This document shows, piece after piece, positions 17,509 to 28,245 of a stretch of 64,000 bases of DNA. Positions within the stretch are counted from its first letter, which is position 1. Each line of letters begins with the position of its first letter. Made by a program: the position numbers and the translations under genes. The notes below the pieces were generated by a model. That model was given only the letters and a program-made list of their open reading frames with translations, had not been told where the DNA came from and did not search any database. The stretch comes from Rhizobium croatiense (GTDB lineage Bacteria; Pseudomonadota; Alphaproteobacteria; Rhizobiales; Rhizobiaceae): contig NZ_JAILYJ010000008.1 in assembly GCF_019793465.1 (NCBI RefSeq), forward strand, positions 62,001-126,000, written 5' to 3'.

Positions 17509-17558
17509 GTCCGCCACGTTGGCGGACGCGGAATTCCGCCCCGAAAATTTGGGGCGGA
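17509..17558 (+). promoter_or_regulatory. Tandem hairpins between permease and binding-protein genes
   Basis: GTCCGCCA-CGT-TGGCGGAC (17509-17527) and TCCGCCCC-N8-GGGGCGGA (17535-17558) are two perfect 8-bp stem-loops in a row with no T-run. They more likely stabilise or process the mRNA than terminate it, allowing different levels of permease and binding protein. Confidence 0.6.
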
Positions 17559-17616
17559 TCAATACCCCGAGGGGGAGGACATACCCGAGGGTTCCATCAA
17601 CAACGGAGGAAATACA

Positions 17617-18546
17617 ATGAAAATAGCGCGCACCATGTTCGCGTCCGCTGCACTGCTCGGTCTCATGCTCGGTCCTGTGCACGCGGCGGAACTGAAGAAG
17701 CTCGGCCTGGCCGTTGCCAACCTTCAGGCAAACTTCTTCAACCAGATCAAGCAATCGGTCGAGGCCGAAGCCAAGAAGCGCGGCATCGAAGTCATCACGG
17801 TTGACGCGAAGGGCGACGGGCCGACGCAGGTCAACCAGATCCAGGATCTTCTGACCCAGAAAATCGACGCGCTGATCTACATCCCGGCAGGTGCGGCAGC
17901 GGCGACTGTTCCGGTCAAGCTCGCGAAGAACGCCGGTATCCCAGTGGTCAACGTCGACCGCAACGCCGAGGGCGCGCCGGGCGATACATTCCTTGCAACG
18001 GATTCCGTCGCGTCTGCCAAGGCGGTGTGCGACTACATCCTGAAGGAAGCCGGCGGCAAGGGAAAGATGGTCATCATCCACGGCCAGAAGGGCACGACGC
18101 CGGAAGTCGATCGCTCGAAGGGCTGCGCTGAATCGCTCAAGGCCTATCCTGATGTGAAGGTTGTCGCCGAGCAGTTCTCGAACATCTGGAGCCAGGACGA
18201 AGGCTTCCAGATCATGCAGAACATGCTGCAGGCAAACCCTGATGTTTCGATCGTCTTCGCACAGGCCGACGGTCTCGCGCTTGGCGCCGCGCAGGCGATC
18301 AAAGTCGCCAATCCGTCGCAGAAGATCGTGGTCGGCGGCTTCGACGGCGACACCGCGGCTCTCGAAGCGCTCAGCAAGGGTGTCTTCAACGTAACGGCGA
18401 CCCAGCAGACACAGAAGATGGGCCGCGACGCGGTTGAAAACGCCGCCAAGCTTGTCGCCGGTGAAAAAGTGCCGCCGGTCCAGCTCCTGGATGCCACGCT
18501 GACAACCAAGGAAAACGTCGCAGGCTTCATCGCCAACCATCCCTAG
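17617..18546 (+). CDS. Sugar ABC transporter substrate-binding protein (RbsB-like)
   Basis: 309 residues, with GGAGG ahead of the start. A cleavable signal peptide ends near PVHAAE (about residue 24). The mature part is a periplasmic-binding-protein fold of the ribose or galactose cluster: GLAVANLQANFFNQIKQSVE, IDALIYIPAG, VNVDRNAEG, VVGGFDGD and NVTATQQTQKMG. It captures the substrate for the RbsC and RbsA-like partners on either side. The ligand cannot be read from sequence; context points to a pentose, pentitol or related polyol. Confidence 0.9.
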   Translation: MKIARTMFASAALLGLMLGPVHAAELKKLGLAVANLQANFFNQIKQSVEAEAKKRGIEVITVDAKGDGPTQVNQIQDLLTQKIDALIYIPAGAAAATVPVKLAKNAGIPVVNVDRNAEGAPGDTFLATDSVASAKAVCDYILKEAGGKGKMVIIHGQKGTTPEVDRSKGCAESLKAYPDVKVVAEQFSNIWSQDEGFQIMQNMLQANPDVSIVFAQADGLALGAAQAIKVANPSQKIVVGGFDGDTAALEALSKGVFNVTATQQTQKMGRDAVENAAKLVAGEKVPPVQLLDATLTTKENVAGFIANHP

Positions 18547-18547
18547 C

Positions 18548-18650
18548 GCATCGGCCCGAAAATCGGGAACGATTTTCGGAAAGCACGATGCGTAGATTCA
18601 AAGTGTTAGAGCGTCCTTTGTACGTCCGAAAGGACGCACGGCGCTCTAAT
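18548..18650. repeat. Rhizobial two-hairpin repeat element
   Basis: First hairpin: CCGAAAATCG (18556-18565), GGAA loop, CGATTTTCGG (18570-18579), extended by GCATCG and CGATGC arms. Second hairpin: TTAGAGC and GTCCTTT (from 18606) pair with AAAGGAC and GCTCTAA (to 18649). This element type recurs in rhizobial intergenic regions. It lies between the binding-protein and ATPase genes inside an operon. Confidence 0.7.
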
Positions 18651-18677
18651 GAAGTCGATGTCTTGAGGAGGTGTGCC

Positions 18678-20156
18678 GTGACTGACCCAGTTCTTTCCCT
18701 GAGGGGCATATCCAAGTGGTATGGGCCGCTCCAGGTTCTGAAGGATGTCAGCTTGGACGTCTATCCGGGCGAAGTCGTAGCACTTCTCGGTGAAAACGGA
18801 GCGGGCAAGTCAACGCTGTCAGGCATCATCGCCGGGTCACGCACACCCTCCGAGGGATCAATGACATGGCTGGGGCAGCCTTATGCCCCGGCCACCCCGA
18901 GAGAAGCGATCGACAAGGGCGTTGTCCTGATCCATCAGGAGCTGCAGCTTCTGCCGCAGCTGTCGATCGCGGAAAACGTCTTCATCGGACGCTGGCCGAT
19001 GAAGAACGGCGTCGTCGACCGTGCCCAAATGGTTCGCCGGGCCCAGGACCAGCTCGCGCGCTTGAACCTTCACATACCTGCAACGCGGATGGTCGCCGGT
19101 CTTTCCACGGCAAATCAACAACTTATCGAGATCGCCAAGGCGCTGGCCCTCGATGCGAAGCTCCTGATCCTCGATGAGCCGACCGCCGCCCTTGGCGGCG
19201 CGGAGACGGAAGCTCTGTTCGAACAGGTTCGCAAACTCCGGTCGGAGGGTGTCGGCATCGTCTACATTTCCCACCGCATGGAGGAGATCAAGCAGATAAC
19301 CGACCGGATCGTCGTTCTTCGCGATGGTCAGCGGGTGCAGGAATTCTCAGACAGCGCGACCCCGGTACGAACGATTGTCGAGAGCATGGTCGGACGCCCG
19401 CTCGACCGCTTGTTCCCTACCCTGCCGGTTCCGATGGACCGTCCGGTCCTTGAGGTGTCCGGGCTGAGCTCGCCGGACAATTCGTTCCGTGACGTGACCT
19501 TCGAGGTGCGGGCCGGCGAAATTCTCGGGATCGCCGGACTGGTCGGCGCCGGCCGCACCGAGCTGGTGCGGGCGATTTCGGGAGCCGACCCAATCAGTGC
19601 AGGCTCGATCAAGCTCGAAGGCGAGGAACTCAGGCTGCGCGATCCGGCTGACGCGATCGCCAAGGGCATCGTGATGGTTCCCGAAGACCGCAAGGCGCAG
19701 GGTCTGATCGTCGGACACCGGATCAGCGAGAACATTATCTACGCCAATCTGGATAAACTGGGCGGAGGCTGGATTACGCCGCGCGTCAAGCGCTCCTTCG
19801 CCGAAAAGGCGGTTGCCAAGTTCGGCGTCAAGGGCCGCGCCGAGCAATACGCCTCCGACCTTTCCGGCGGCAACCAGCAGAAAGTCGTGATCGCGAAGTG
19901 GCTCTTGCGCGATCCCAGGGTCGTCGTGCTCGACGAACCAACGAGAGGCATCGACGTCGGCGCCCGCGCTGGCATCTACGACATCATCGTCAACCTTGCC
20001 AAACAGGGCGTAGCAGTCATCGTCGTCAGCTCGGACCTCGAGGAAGTTCTCGGAGTTTCCAATCGCATTCTCGTGCTTGCCCAAGGCAAACAGGCGGGCA
20101 TCCTCGATCGTGACCAGGCCAATGACGTTTCGGTCATGGAGCTAGCTACCATCTAA
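18678..20156 (+). CDS. Sugar ABC transporter double ATPase (RbsA-like)
   Basis: 492 residues from GTG 18678, preceded by GAGGAGG; the open frame upstream runs through the repeat element and is not used. There are two nucleotide-binding domains. The first has Walker A GENGAGKST and Walker B LLILDEPT with the signature degenerate as LSTANQQ. The second has a degenerate Walker A (GLVGAGRTE) and signature LSGGNQQKVVIAKWL. This asymmetry is normal for monosaccharide importers. It energises uptake with the upstream permease and binding protein and is followed by a dehydrogenase gene 22 bp away. Confidence 0.92.
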   Translation: MTDPVLSLRGISKWYGPLQVLKDVSLDVYPGEVVALLGENGAGKSTLSGIIAGSRTPSEGSMTWLGQPYAPATPREAIDKGVVLIHQELQLLPQLSIAENVFIGRWPMKNGVVDRAQMVRRAQDQLARLNLHIPATRMVAGLSTANQQLIEIAKALALDAKLLILDEPTAALGGAETEALFEQVRKLRSEGVGIVYISHRMEEIKQITDRIVVLRDGQRVQEFSDSATPVRTIVESMVGRPLDRLFPTLPVPMDRPVLEVSGLSSPDNSFRDVTFEVRAGEILGIAGLVGAGRTELVRAISGADPISAGSIKLEGEELRLRDPADAIAKGIVMVPEDRKAQGLIVGHRISENIIYANLDKLGGGWITPRVKRSFAEKAVAKFGVKGRAEQYASDLSGGNQQKVVIAKWLLRDPRVVVLDEPTRGIDVGARAGIYDIIVNLAKQGVAVIVVSSDLEEVLGVSNRILVLAQGKQAGILDRDQANDVSVMELATI

Positions 20157-20178
20157 ACATAAAGAGAAAGGAAGAGCG

Positions 20179-20967
20179 GTGTCCGACATCACTCTGAACG
20201 CCCCGAAGCTTTTCGATCTCAGCGGCCAGGTTGCCATCGTCACCGGCGCCGGCAGCGGCATCGGGCAGCGCATTGCCATCGGCCTTGCGCAATGCGGCGC
20301 CGACGTGGCGCTGCTTGACCGTCGAACCGACGACGGACTGGCCAAGACGGCTGAACATATTCGCGCCGCCGGTCGCCGCTCGATCGAGATCGCGGCTGAC
20401 GTTACGAGCAAATCTTCCCTCGCAGAGGCAGTCGCACGAACCGAAGCGGAGCTCGGCGCCTTGAACCTGGCCGTCAACGCTGCAGGCATCGCCAACGCAA
20501 ACCCGGCGGAAGATATGGAGGAGGATCAATACCAGACGTTGATGGATATCAACCTGAAGGGCATATTCCTGTCCTGCCAGGCCGAGGCCCGCGCCATGCT
20601 GAAGAATGGACGCGGCTCCATCGTCAACATCGCCTCCATGTCAGGCGTCATCGTCAACCGGGGCCTTAACCAAGCCCATTACAACGCCTCCAAGGCGGGC
20701 GTCATCCATATGTCGAAGTCGATGGCGATGGAATGGGTCGAGCGCGGCATTCGCGTCAACACCATCTCTCCCGGATATACGGCAACGCCGATGAACACCC
20801 GTCCGGAGATGGTTCATCAGACCAAGCTTTTCGAAGAGCAGACGCCGATGCAGCGCATGGCAACAGTCGACGAGATGGTTGGTCCGGCCGTGTTCCTGCT
20901 GTCGAATGCGGCAAGTTTCGTGACCGGCGTCGATCTTCTCGTCGACGGCGGTTTCTGCTGCTGGTGA
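20179..20967 (+). CDS. Short-chain dehydrogenase, probable polyol dehydrogenase
   Basis: 262 residues from GTG 20179 (AAAGGAAGAG upstream). The NAD(P) motif is TGAGSGIG. The catalytic Ser lies in NIASMSG and the YxxxK pair in HYNASKAG. The C-terminus VDGGFCCW is characteristic of polyol dehydrogenases acting on sugars such as threitol, arabitol or sorbitol. It follows the importer ATPase by 22 bp and is in the same operon. It probably oxidises the imported polyol to the ketose used by the FGGY kinase. Confidence 0.85.
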   Translation: MSDITLNAPKLFDLSGQVAIVTGAGSGIGQRIAIGLAQCGADVALLDRRTDDGLAKTAEHIRAAGRRSIEIAADVTSKSSLAEAVARTEAELGALNLAVNAAGIANANPAEDMEEDQYQTLMDINLKGIFLSCQAEARAMLKNGRGSIVNIASMSGVIVNRGLNQAHYNASKAGVIHMSKSMAMEWVERGIRVNTISPGYTATPMNTRPEMVHQTKLFEEQTPMQRMATVDEMVGPAVFLLSNAASFVTGVDLLVDGGFCCW

Positions 20968-21008
20968 TGGATAAGAAAGCGCGCATCGCCGACAACTGAA
21001 AATGAACC

Positions 21009-21140
21009 GATCTCGCTTCCTCCCTGGCTGAGATCGAGGCGCTGAAGGGACCAACGGGCAAGACGGCGCACGATATCGCCGCCTGCCCGCCCTTCGCGCT
21101 GATCGAAGGGCTGTCGCAGCCGCTTGAGCTTCAACAATGA
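21009..21140 (+). pseudogene. Possible gene remnant between two SDR genes
   Basis: After a stop at about 21003 an open frame of 43 codons runs to TGA 21138-21140. It encodes an acidic, protein-like segment (LAEIEALKGPTGKTAHDI, then CPPFALIEGLSQPLELQQ) with coding-like codon choice but no start codon or ribosome binding site. It looks like the tail of a lost gene. I do not recognise the family. It may instead be chance coding potential in GC-rich DNA. Confidence 0.35.
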
Positions 21141-21200
21141 TCGCAGGGCAGGTCGCGCCCAGATTTGCTGTTTATCGACGGATACCGGGAAGGAAAGAGG

Positions 21201-21983
21201 ATGAAACGCTTTGAGCAAAAAACTGTCGTCATCACCGGGGGCAGCCGCGGCATCGGCGCGGCGATCGCCAGGCGCTTTGCGCGCGAAGGCGCCAATCTCG
21301 TCGTCTCGGCCAATGAGGATCTCGTCCACGGCGTCGCCGCGGGGATCAGGGCCGAGGGCGGCAAGGCGATCTCCTTCATCGGCGATGTTACCGACAGGAC
21401 GAGCGTCAAGGCGCTCTATGACGCCGCCGAAAGTGAATTCGGCGCCGTCGACGTCTCGATCCAGAACGCCGGCGTTATCACCATAGCCCGCGTCGAGGAT
21501 CTGACCGAAAGCGAGTGGGACAAGGTCATGGCCGTCAACACCAAGGGCGTCTTCCTCTGCGCCCAGGAGGCGATCGCAAGAATGCGCAAGCACAAGCGCG
21601 GCGGCCGCATCATCAACACCGCCTCCGGCCAGGCCCGCGACGGCTTCATCTACACCCCGCACTACGCCGCCTCGAAAATGGGCGTCGTCGGCATCACCCA
21701 GAGCCTGGCCAAGGAAGTCGCGATCGAAAACATCACCGTCAACGCCTTCTGCCCCGGCATCATCGAAACCGACATGTGGGCCTATAACGACCAGGCCTGG
21801 GGCAAGCTGCTGGGCAACTACGCCCCGGGCGAACTGATGAAGGAATGGGTCGAAGGCATCCCGATGAAACGCGCCGGCACCGGCGAAGACGTCGCCGGCC
21901 TGGTCACCTTCCTCGCCAGCGACGACGCCGTCTACATTACCGGCCAGACGATCAATGTCGATGGCGGGTTGATCATGTCGTAG
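21201..21983 (+). CDS. Short-chain dehydrogenase/reductase
   Basis: 260 residues from ATG 21201 (GGAAAGAGG directly upstream); an in-frame ATG at 21165 is less likely. Cofactor motif TGGSRGIG, NAG in IQNAG, catalytic Ser in NTASG and YAASK. The CPGIIETDMW and GQTINVDGGLIMS segments resemble butanediol, galactitol or other polyol dehydrogenases. It is the last gene of the importer operon and may perform a second oxidation or act on a related polyol. The substrate is unproven. Confidence 0.82.
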   Translation: MKRFEQKTVVITGGSRGIGAAIARRFAREGANLVVSANEDLVHGVAAGIRAEGGKAISFIGDVTDRTSVKALYDAAESEFGAVDVSIQNAGVITIARVEDLTESEWDKVMAVNTKGVFLCAQEAIARMRKHKRGGRIINTASGQARDGFIYTPHYAASKMGVVGITQSLAKEVAIENITVNAFCPGIIETDMWAYNDQAWGKLLGNYAPGELMKEWVEGIPMKRAGTGEDVAGLVTFLASDDAVYITGQTINVDGGLIMS

Positions 21984-22533
21984 GTGGGATGCCGGTTTGG
22001 GAGGCGGCGATGGAATACAGGATTGCCTTCGCTTACGCTCAGACGCTCCTCGCTAACGCTCCTCACCCCCTCATCTGCCCTGACGGGCATCTTCTCCCCG
22101 CTGGGGAGATGGGGGAGCAAGTGCACGGTCGCCACCCCTACAGCACAGGCTTCAAGTGGCGCAAGACGCCGCGACAATTCCCCTTCTCCCCAGCGGCGGG
22201 GAGAAGATGCCGGCAGGCAGATGAGGGGTGAGCGGCGAAAGCCGCGAATGCACGAAGCGTAAGCGAAGGGCAAAATGCCCAGGTTGTCCATAGCGCCACA
22301 TGACCTATCCGTCAGTGGCCGACCCCGTCCTTCGAGGCCCCTCCGGGGCACCTCAGGATGAGGTCGGAGAGAGGGCTCAGCCCGCCTCACCGCAGAGCGG
22401 GGCAGAGATCAGTTGACCGGCCGCGCGGCACCACAACTAGCCCTCATCCTGAGGTGCGTAGGCCGCAGGCCAGAGCCTCGAAGGGCGAGGGCGGGTGGCT
22501 CGATCTGCAAAATGTCGAGCCACCCTCACCCAC
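21984..22533. repeat. Repeat block (two repeat families, each as an inverted pair)
   Basis: No gene is supported in these 550 bp. One family (CCTCATCTGCC, GCATCTTCTCCCCGC, GGGGAGATGG) occurs at about 22062-22115 and inverted at about 22180-22232, giving a dyad over 150 bp long. A second family (CCTCAGGATGAGG with GTCCTTCGAGGCCCC) occurs at about 22317-22375 and inverted at about 22440-22495. The block separates the sugar operon from a convergent SDR gene and probably ends transcription from both sides. Confidence 0.7.
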
Positions 22534-23301
22534 CTACGTCCGGCTGATCGAAACCCCGCCGTCGGCGAGCATCGCCGTGCCTGTTACGAAGCTCGCCATA
22601 TCGGACGCCAGGAACAATGCCGCATTGGCGATCTCCTCCGGCTGCGCCATGCGTTTCAGCGCATGCAGCCCCTCCACAAAAGCCAAAACTTCCGGCGTAG
22701 CATCCGGCGCATTGGTGATGCTGGCCGGCGTGTCGGTGCCGCCGGGAAGCAGGGCGTTGACGCGGATGTTCTGCCGCCCGAGTTCGGCGGCGAGTACCTG
22801 CACGAAGCCGATCAACCCCGCCTTGCTCGCCGCATAGGCGGCCATGCCGGGCATGCCGGCGGTGTGACCGACGAAGGTGGAGGTGAAGATCAGCGATCCG
22901 CCGCCTTGTCCCATCGCTGCCGATTGATGTTTGGCGCCGAGGAAGGCGGCGGTGAGATTGGTCTCGAGCGTCTCGCGCCAGCCGTCCAGCGACAGCCCGG
23001 TTACCGGCCCCATCTCGCCGAGGATGCCGGCATTGTTGAAGCCGATGTCGAGCCGGCCGAAGCGCGAGACTGCCGTATCGGCAAGCCTTGCCTGCAGCGC
23101 CTCGTCCCTGACGTCGCCCGATATCGCGACGGCCTGCCCACCCTCCGCCTCGATTTCGCCGACGACGGCATCGAGCGCCGCCTGTCGCCTGCCGGTGACC
23201 ACGAGCTTGGCACCTTCCTGCGCAAAGAGTTTTGCCGCCGCGCGGCCAATGCCGGAGCTTGCGCCGGTGATGATTGCGACCTTGTCGTTCAGAAGTGTCA
23301 T
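22534..23301 (-). CDS. Short-chain dehydrogenase/reductase
   Basis: 255 residues, with GAGGAGAAA ahead of the ATG. Cofactor motif TGASSGIG, FNNAG, Ser in FTSTF and YAASK. The C-terminus is FVTGTAMLADGGVSISRT. It is a classical SDR similar to glucose dehydrogenase or 3-oxoacyl reductase-like enzymes. The substrate cannot be assigned. It is separated from the sugar operon by a long repeat block and is on the opposite strand, so it is probably not part of that pathway. Confidence 0.85.
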   Translation of the reverse strand: MTLLNDKVAIITGASSGIGRAAAKLFAQEGAKLVVTGRRQAALDAVVGEIEAEGGQAVAISGDVRDEALQARLADTAVSRFGRLDIGFNNAGILGEMGPVTGLSLDGWRETLETNLTAAFLGAKHQSAAMGQGGGSLIFTSTFVGHTAGMPGMAAYAASKAGLIGFVQVLAAELGRQNIRVNALLPGGTDTPASITNAPDATPEVLAFVEGLHALKRMAQPEEIANAALFLASDMASFVTGTAMLADGGVSISRT

Positions 23302-23334
23302 GTCCGTTTCTCCTCAGTTGTCGAGGCATCCCTC

Positions 23335-23553
23335 TCAAACATCGGGCGATGCAGCCACCCGTTTCCCGCGCGGACAAACAAAAGCCGTCGACAGTCGATG
23401 TTTTCGAGCAGTGATCAACTCAATCGCCGAAGGAGGAAGGAGCGTCGATCGCCGCATCGAAAATATCGCAATTCGCGTGGTAAAATGCTGATTTACGGGG
23501 CTTTCCAAATGCATGCCTGCCGCAACGTCAAGTGCCATTGTGCGCCGCATCAT
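23335..23553 (-). CDS. Doubtful small ORF (72 aa)
   Basis: ATG ATG at 23548-23553 is preceded by a good ribosome binding site (GGGAGAAATCG), which is why it is listed. The product (MMRRTMALDVAAGMHLE and onward) is basic, lacks a recognisable domain, and its codon use is not clearly coding. It may be a real small gene or chance. The rest of 23302-23639, between the SDR and DMT genes, contains nothing I can name. Confidence 0.25.
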   Translation of the reverse strand: MMRRTMALDVAAGMHLESPVNQHFTTRIAIFSMRRSTLLPPSAIELITARKHRLSTAFVCPRGKRVAASPDV

Positions 23554-23639
23554 CGATTTCTCCCGGGTGTGACATTCAGCCGATTCCCTTCATGGTTCTT
23601 CCCGACTAAGAAGGGGGCACAGGTAAAGGGAATCTCTTC

Positions 23640-24548
23640 ATGCCGCGGTCACGCAATACTGAGGGCGCCATCTATATGAGCATGGCGATGGCTGGCTTTT
23701 CCGCGAGCGATGCTCTCTCCAAATCGGTTGTCGCCTATATGAACGCAGGCGAGATCATGTTCCTGCGCGGCCTCTTCACCAGCCTGCTCGTCTATCTGAT
23801 CGCCAGGAAAATGGGCGCCCTGCGCTCCTGGCGAATCGTGCTGCGGCCGGTCATCATCCTCCGCATCATCTGCGAAATGTTTTCCGCCGTCACCTATATC
23901 ACCGCGCTCGGCATGATGCCGATCGCCAATGCCTCGGCGATCCTGCAATCGCTGCCGCTGGTGGTCACCTTCGGTGCCGCGCTGTTCTTCCGCGAGCCGG
24001 TCGGCTGGCGGCGCTGGTCGGCGATCCTGGTCGGCCTCGTCGGCGTGATGATCATTATCCGTCCCGGCCCGGAAGGTTTTACCGCCGCCGCCCTGCTCTG
24101 CGTCGGCGCGGTGCTGACGACGGCCGGCCGCGATCTCGCCACCCGCTCGATCGATCCGGAGATTCCCTCGCTGATGATCACCGTCATCACCGCCATTTCA
24201 ATCTCCTTCTTCGGGGCTTTGCTCATCCCGGTGCTCGGCGGCTGGCAGCCGGTCAGCGCCACGTCGCTCGGGCATCTGCTGCTCGCCTCGGTGCTGGTGC
24301 TCGTCGGCTACCAGTCGGTCATTCTCGCCATGCGCACCGGTGAAATCTCCTTCGTCGCGCCGTTCCGCTATACCAGCCTGATCTTTTCCTCGCTGCTCGG
24401 CTTTTTCTTCTTCACCGAAGTGCCCGACAGCCTGACGCTGCTCGGCGCTGCGATCGTCATCGCTTCCGGCCTCTATACGTTCTATCGTGAAGCCAAGCGC
24501 CGTGTGCCGCCGATCGCGCAGGAATCCGCGCCGCGCTCACCGGTTTGA
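23640..24548 (+). CDS. DMT-superfamily transporter (EamA domain pair)
   Basis: 302 residues with about ten hydrophobic helices arranged as two EamA repeats: first MAMAGFSASDALSKSVVAYM to VGVMIIIRPGP, second from TAAALLCVGAVLTTAGRDLA to IVIASGLYTFYREAKRR. Members export amino acids, purines or other metabolites. The substrate is unknown. It is followed after 6 bp by mobA, so the three genes may form one transcript, although a functional link is not obvious. Confidence 0.85.
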   Translation: MPRSRNTEGAIYMSMAMAGFSASDALSKSVVAYMNAGEIMFLRGLFTSLLVYLIARKMGALRSWRIVLRPVIILRIICEMFSAVTYITALGMMPIANASAILQSLPLVVTFGAALFFREPVGWRRWSAILVGLVGVMIIIRPGPEGFTAAALLCVGAVLTTAGRDLATRSIDPEIPSLMITVITAISISFFGALLIPVLGGWQPVSATSLGHLLLASVLVLVGYQSVILAMRTGEISFVAPFRYTSLIFSSLLGFFFFTEVPDSLTLLGAAIVIASGLYTFYREAKRRVPPIAQESAPRSPV

Positions 24549-24554
24549 GGCAGG

Positions 24555-25187
24555 ATGATGACGGAGTTCTCGCTCGACAGATCCGATATAGCAGGCATCG
24601 TGCTGGCCGGCGGCCGCTCACAGCGCATGGGCCGCGACAAGGCGAGCGTGACGCTCGGAACCGAAAGCCTGTTGCACCATGTCCTGAGCCGCCTCGCGCA
24701 GCAGGTCGCCGCCGTCGCCGTCAACGCCGATGTCGCCGCAGAAGATGTGCCTGTCGTCCCCGACCGTTTTCCCGGCAAGGCCGGGCCATTGGCCGGCATT
24801 CATGCGGCCATGCTCTATGCCGCCGGCCTTCCCGGGATCACCCATGTCGTCACCGTCTCGGTGGATTGCCCGTTCTTCCCGGCCGATCTCGTCGCCCGGC
24901 TGGCGGCAGCGCTCGAACGACCGTCGCAGATCGCGATCGCTGCTTCCGAAGGCCGCAGCCATCCCGTCTTCGGGCTCTGGCCGCTGACGCTCGCCGCCCA
25001 TCTCGAAGCCTGGATCGCCACCGACGAGAAGCGCCGCGTGCGCGACTTCCTGTTACGGCATGACGTTACGGAAGTGGCGTTTCCGCTGCATCCGACCCGC
25101 GCCAGCCTGCTCGATCCCTTCTTCAACATCAATACGCCGGACGATCTTGTCGAGGCGCAACGCTGGCTGGAGGCCCTTCGCGTATGA
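24555..25187 (+). CDS. mobA: Molybdenum cofactor guanylyltransferase MobA
   Basis: 210 residues. ATG at 24555 or 24558 can both serve with GAGGCAGG upstream. The nucleotidyltransferase loop LAGGRSQRMGRDKA (about 16-29) and VSVDCPFFPADLV are diagnostic. MobA transfers GMP from GTP to molybdopterin to form the bis-MGD cofactor of DMSO reductase-family enzymes such as nitrate reductase and formate dehydrogenase. Its stop overlaps the mobB start (ATGA), so the two are translationally coupled. Confidence 0.95.
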   Translation: MMTEFSLDRSDIAGIVLAGGRSQRMGRDKASVTLGTESLLHHVLSRLAQQVAAVAVNADVAAEDVPVVPDRFPGKAGPLAGIHAAMLYAAGLPGITHVVTVSVDCPFFPADLVARLAAALERPSQIAIAASEGRSHPVFGLWPLTLAAHLEAWIATDEKRRVRDFLLRHDVTEVAFPLHPTRASLLDPFFNINTPDDLVEAQRWLEALRV

Positions 25188-25705
25188 CCGCACCCAAAAT
25201 CTTCGGCATCGCCGGCTGGAAGAACTCGGGCAAGACGGGGCTCGCCGTCCGGCTGGTGACGGAGTTTACGCGCCGCGGCTACAGGATCTCGACGATCAAG
25301 CATGCCCATCATGATTTCGACATCGACAAGGTCGGCGCCGACAGCTACCGCCACCGCGAGGCTGGCGCCCACGAGGTCACCATTGTCTCCGGCACCCGCT
25401 ACGCCATCATGCACGAGCTGCGCGGCGCGCCCGAACCCGAGTTCGAGGAAATCCTCGCCCGTCTCGCCCCCTGCGATCTCGTTCTGATCGAAGGCTACAA
25501 GCGCGAGCCCATCCCGAAAATCGAGGCCCGCCGCCTGGAGGCTGCCAACCGCCAACCGCTGGCGCCGAGCGATCCCCATATCTGCGCCATCGCCGCAGAT
25601 CATGCTGTCACCGATACGTCCCTGCCCGTCTTCGATCTGGACGACACAGGCGCCATTGCCGATTTCATCGCCGGCATCGTCGGGCTCGAAGAGGCCCGAT
25701 CGTAA
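25184..25705 (+). CDS. mobB: Molybdopterin-guanine dinucleotide biosynthesis adapter MobB
   Basis: 173 residues. The P-loop is GWKNSGKTGLAVRLV (8-22), followed by STIKHAHHDFDID and the LVLIEGYKREPIPKIE segment typical of MobB. It is a GTP-binding helper for MobA that aids bis-MGD formation. It overlaps mobA by 4 bases. Its tail is followed by a convergent LysR gene with a 33-bp gap. Confidence 0.93.
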   Translation: MTAPKIFGIAGWKNSGKTGLAVRLVTEFTRRGYRISTIKHAHHDFDIDKVGADSYRHREAGAHEVTIVSGTRYAIMHELRGAPEPEFEEILARLAPCDLVLIEGYKREPIPKIEARRLEAANRQPLAPSDPHICAIAADHAVTDTSLPVFDLDDTGAIADFIAGIVGLEEARS

Positions 25706-25738
25706 GTCCCGGATCCGGGTGCCCGGAGCGAGCGGAAT

Positions 25739-26632
<894 letters not shown>

Positions 26633-26708
26633 TCATGAAACTTTCTCATGGGTCCTTGCCGCTAATACCATCTAATCCCGATCAAAGGCACGCGCTAAAT
26701 ATCCTGCG

Positions 26709-26831
26709 ATACCGCGGACGCCCCCGTTCCGCCCGCGGACGCCCCGTTCCGCCGCGGACGATACCGTTCCGCCGCGGACGATACCGTTCCGCCGCGGACG
26801 ATACCGTTCCGCCGCGGACGTTACCGCAGAC
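26709..26831. repeat. Tandem repeat array, 20-bp unit, in a divergent promoter region
   Basis: Three identical units ATACCGTTCCGCCGCGGACG lie at 26761-26780, 26781-26800 and 26801-26820. Diverged 21-bp and 19-bp units precede them (26721-26741 and 26742-26760), and partial units bound them (26709-26720 and 26821-26831). Each unit contains an imperfect palindrome centred on CCGCGG. The array ends 15 bp before the cupin start codon. Confidence 0.9.
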
Positions 26832-26846
26832 ATAGGAAGGACGACC

Positions 26847-28245
<1,399 letters not shown>

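Noticed and set aside
26709..26831. Possible CRISPR-like array
   Set aside because: Units are contiguous with no unique spacers and no cas genes nearby; it is a simple tandem repeat.
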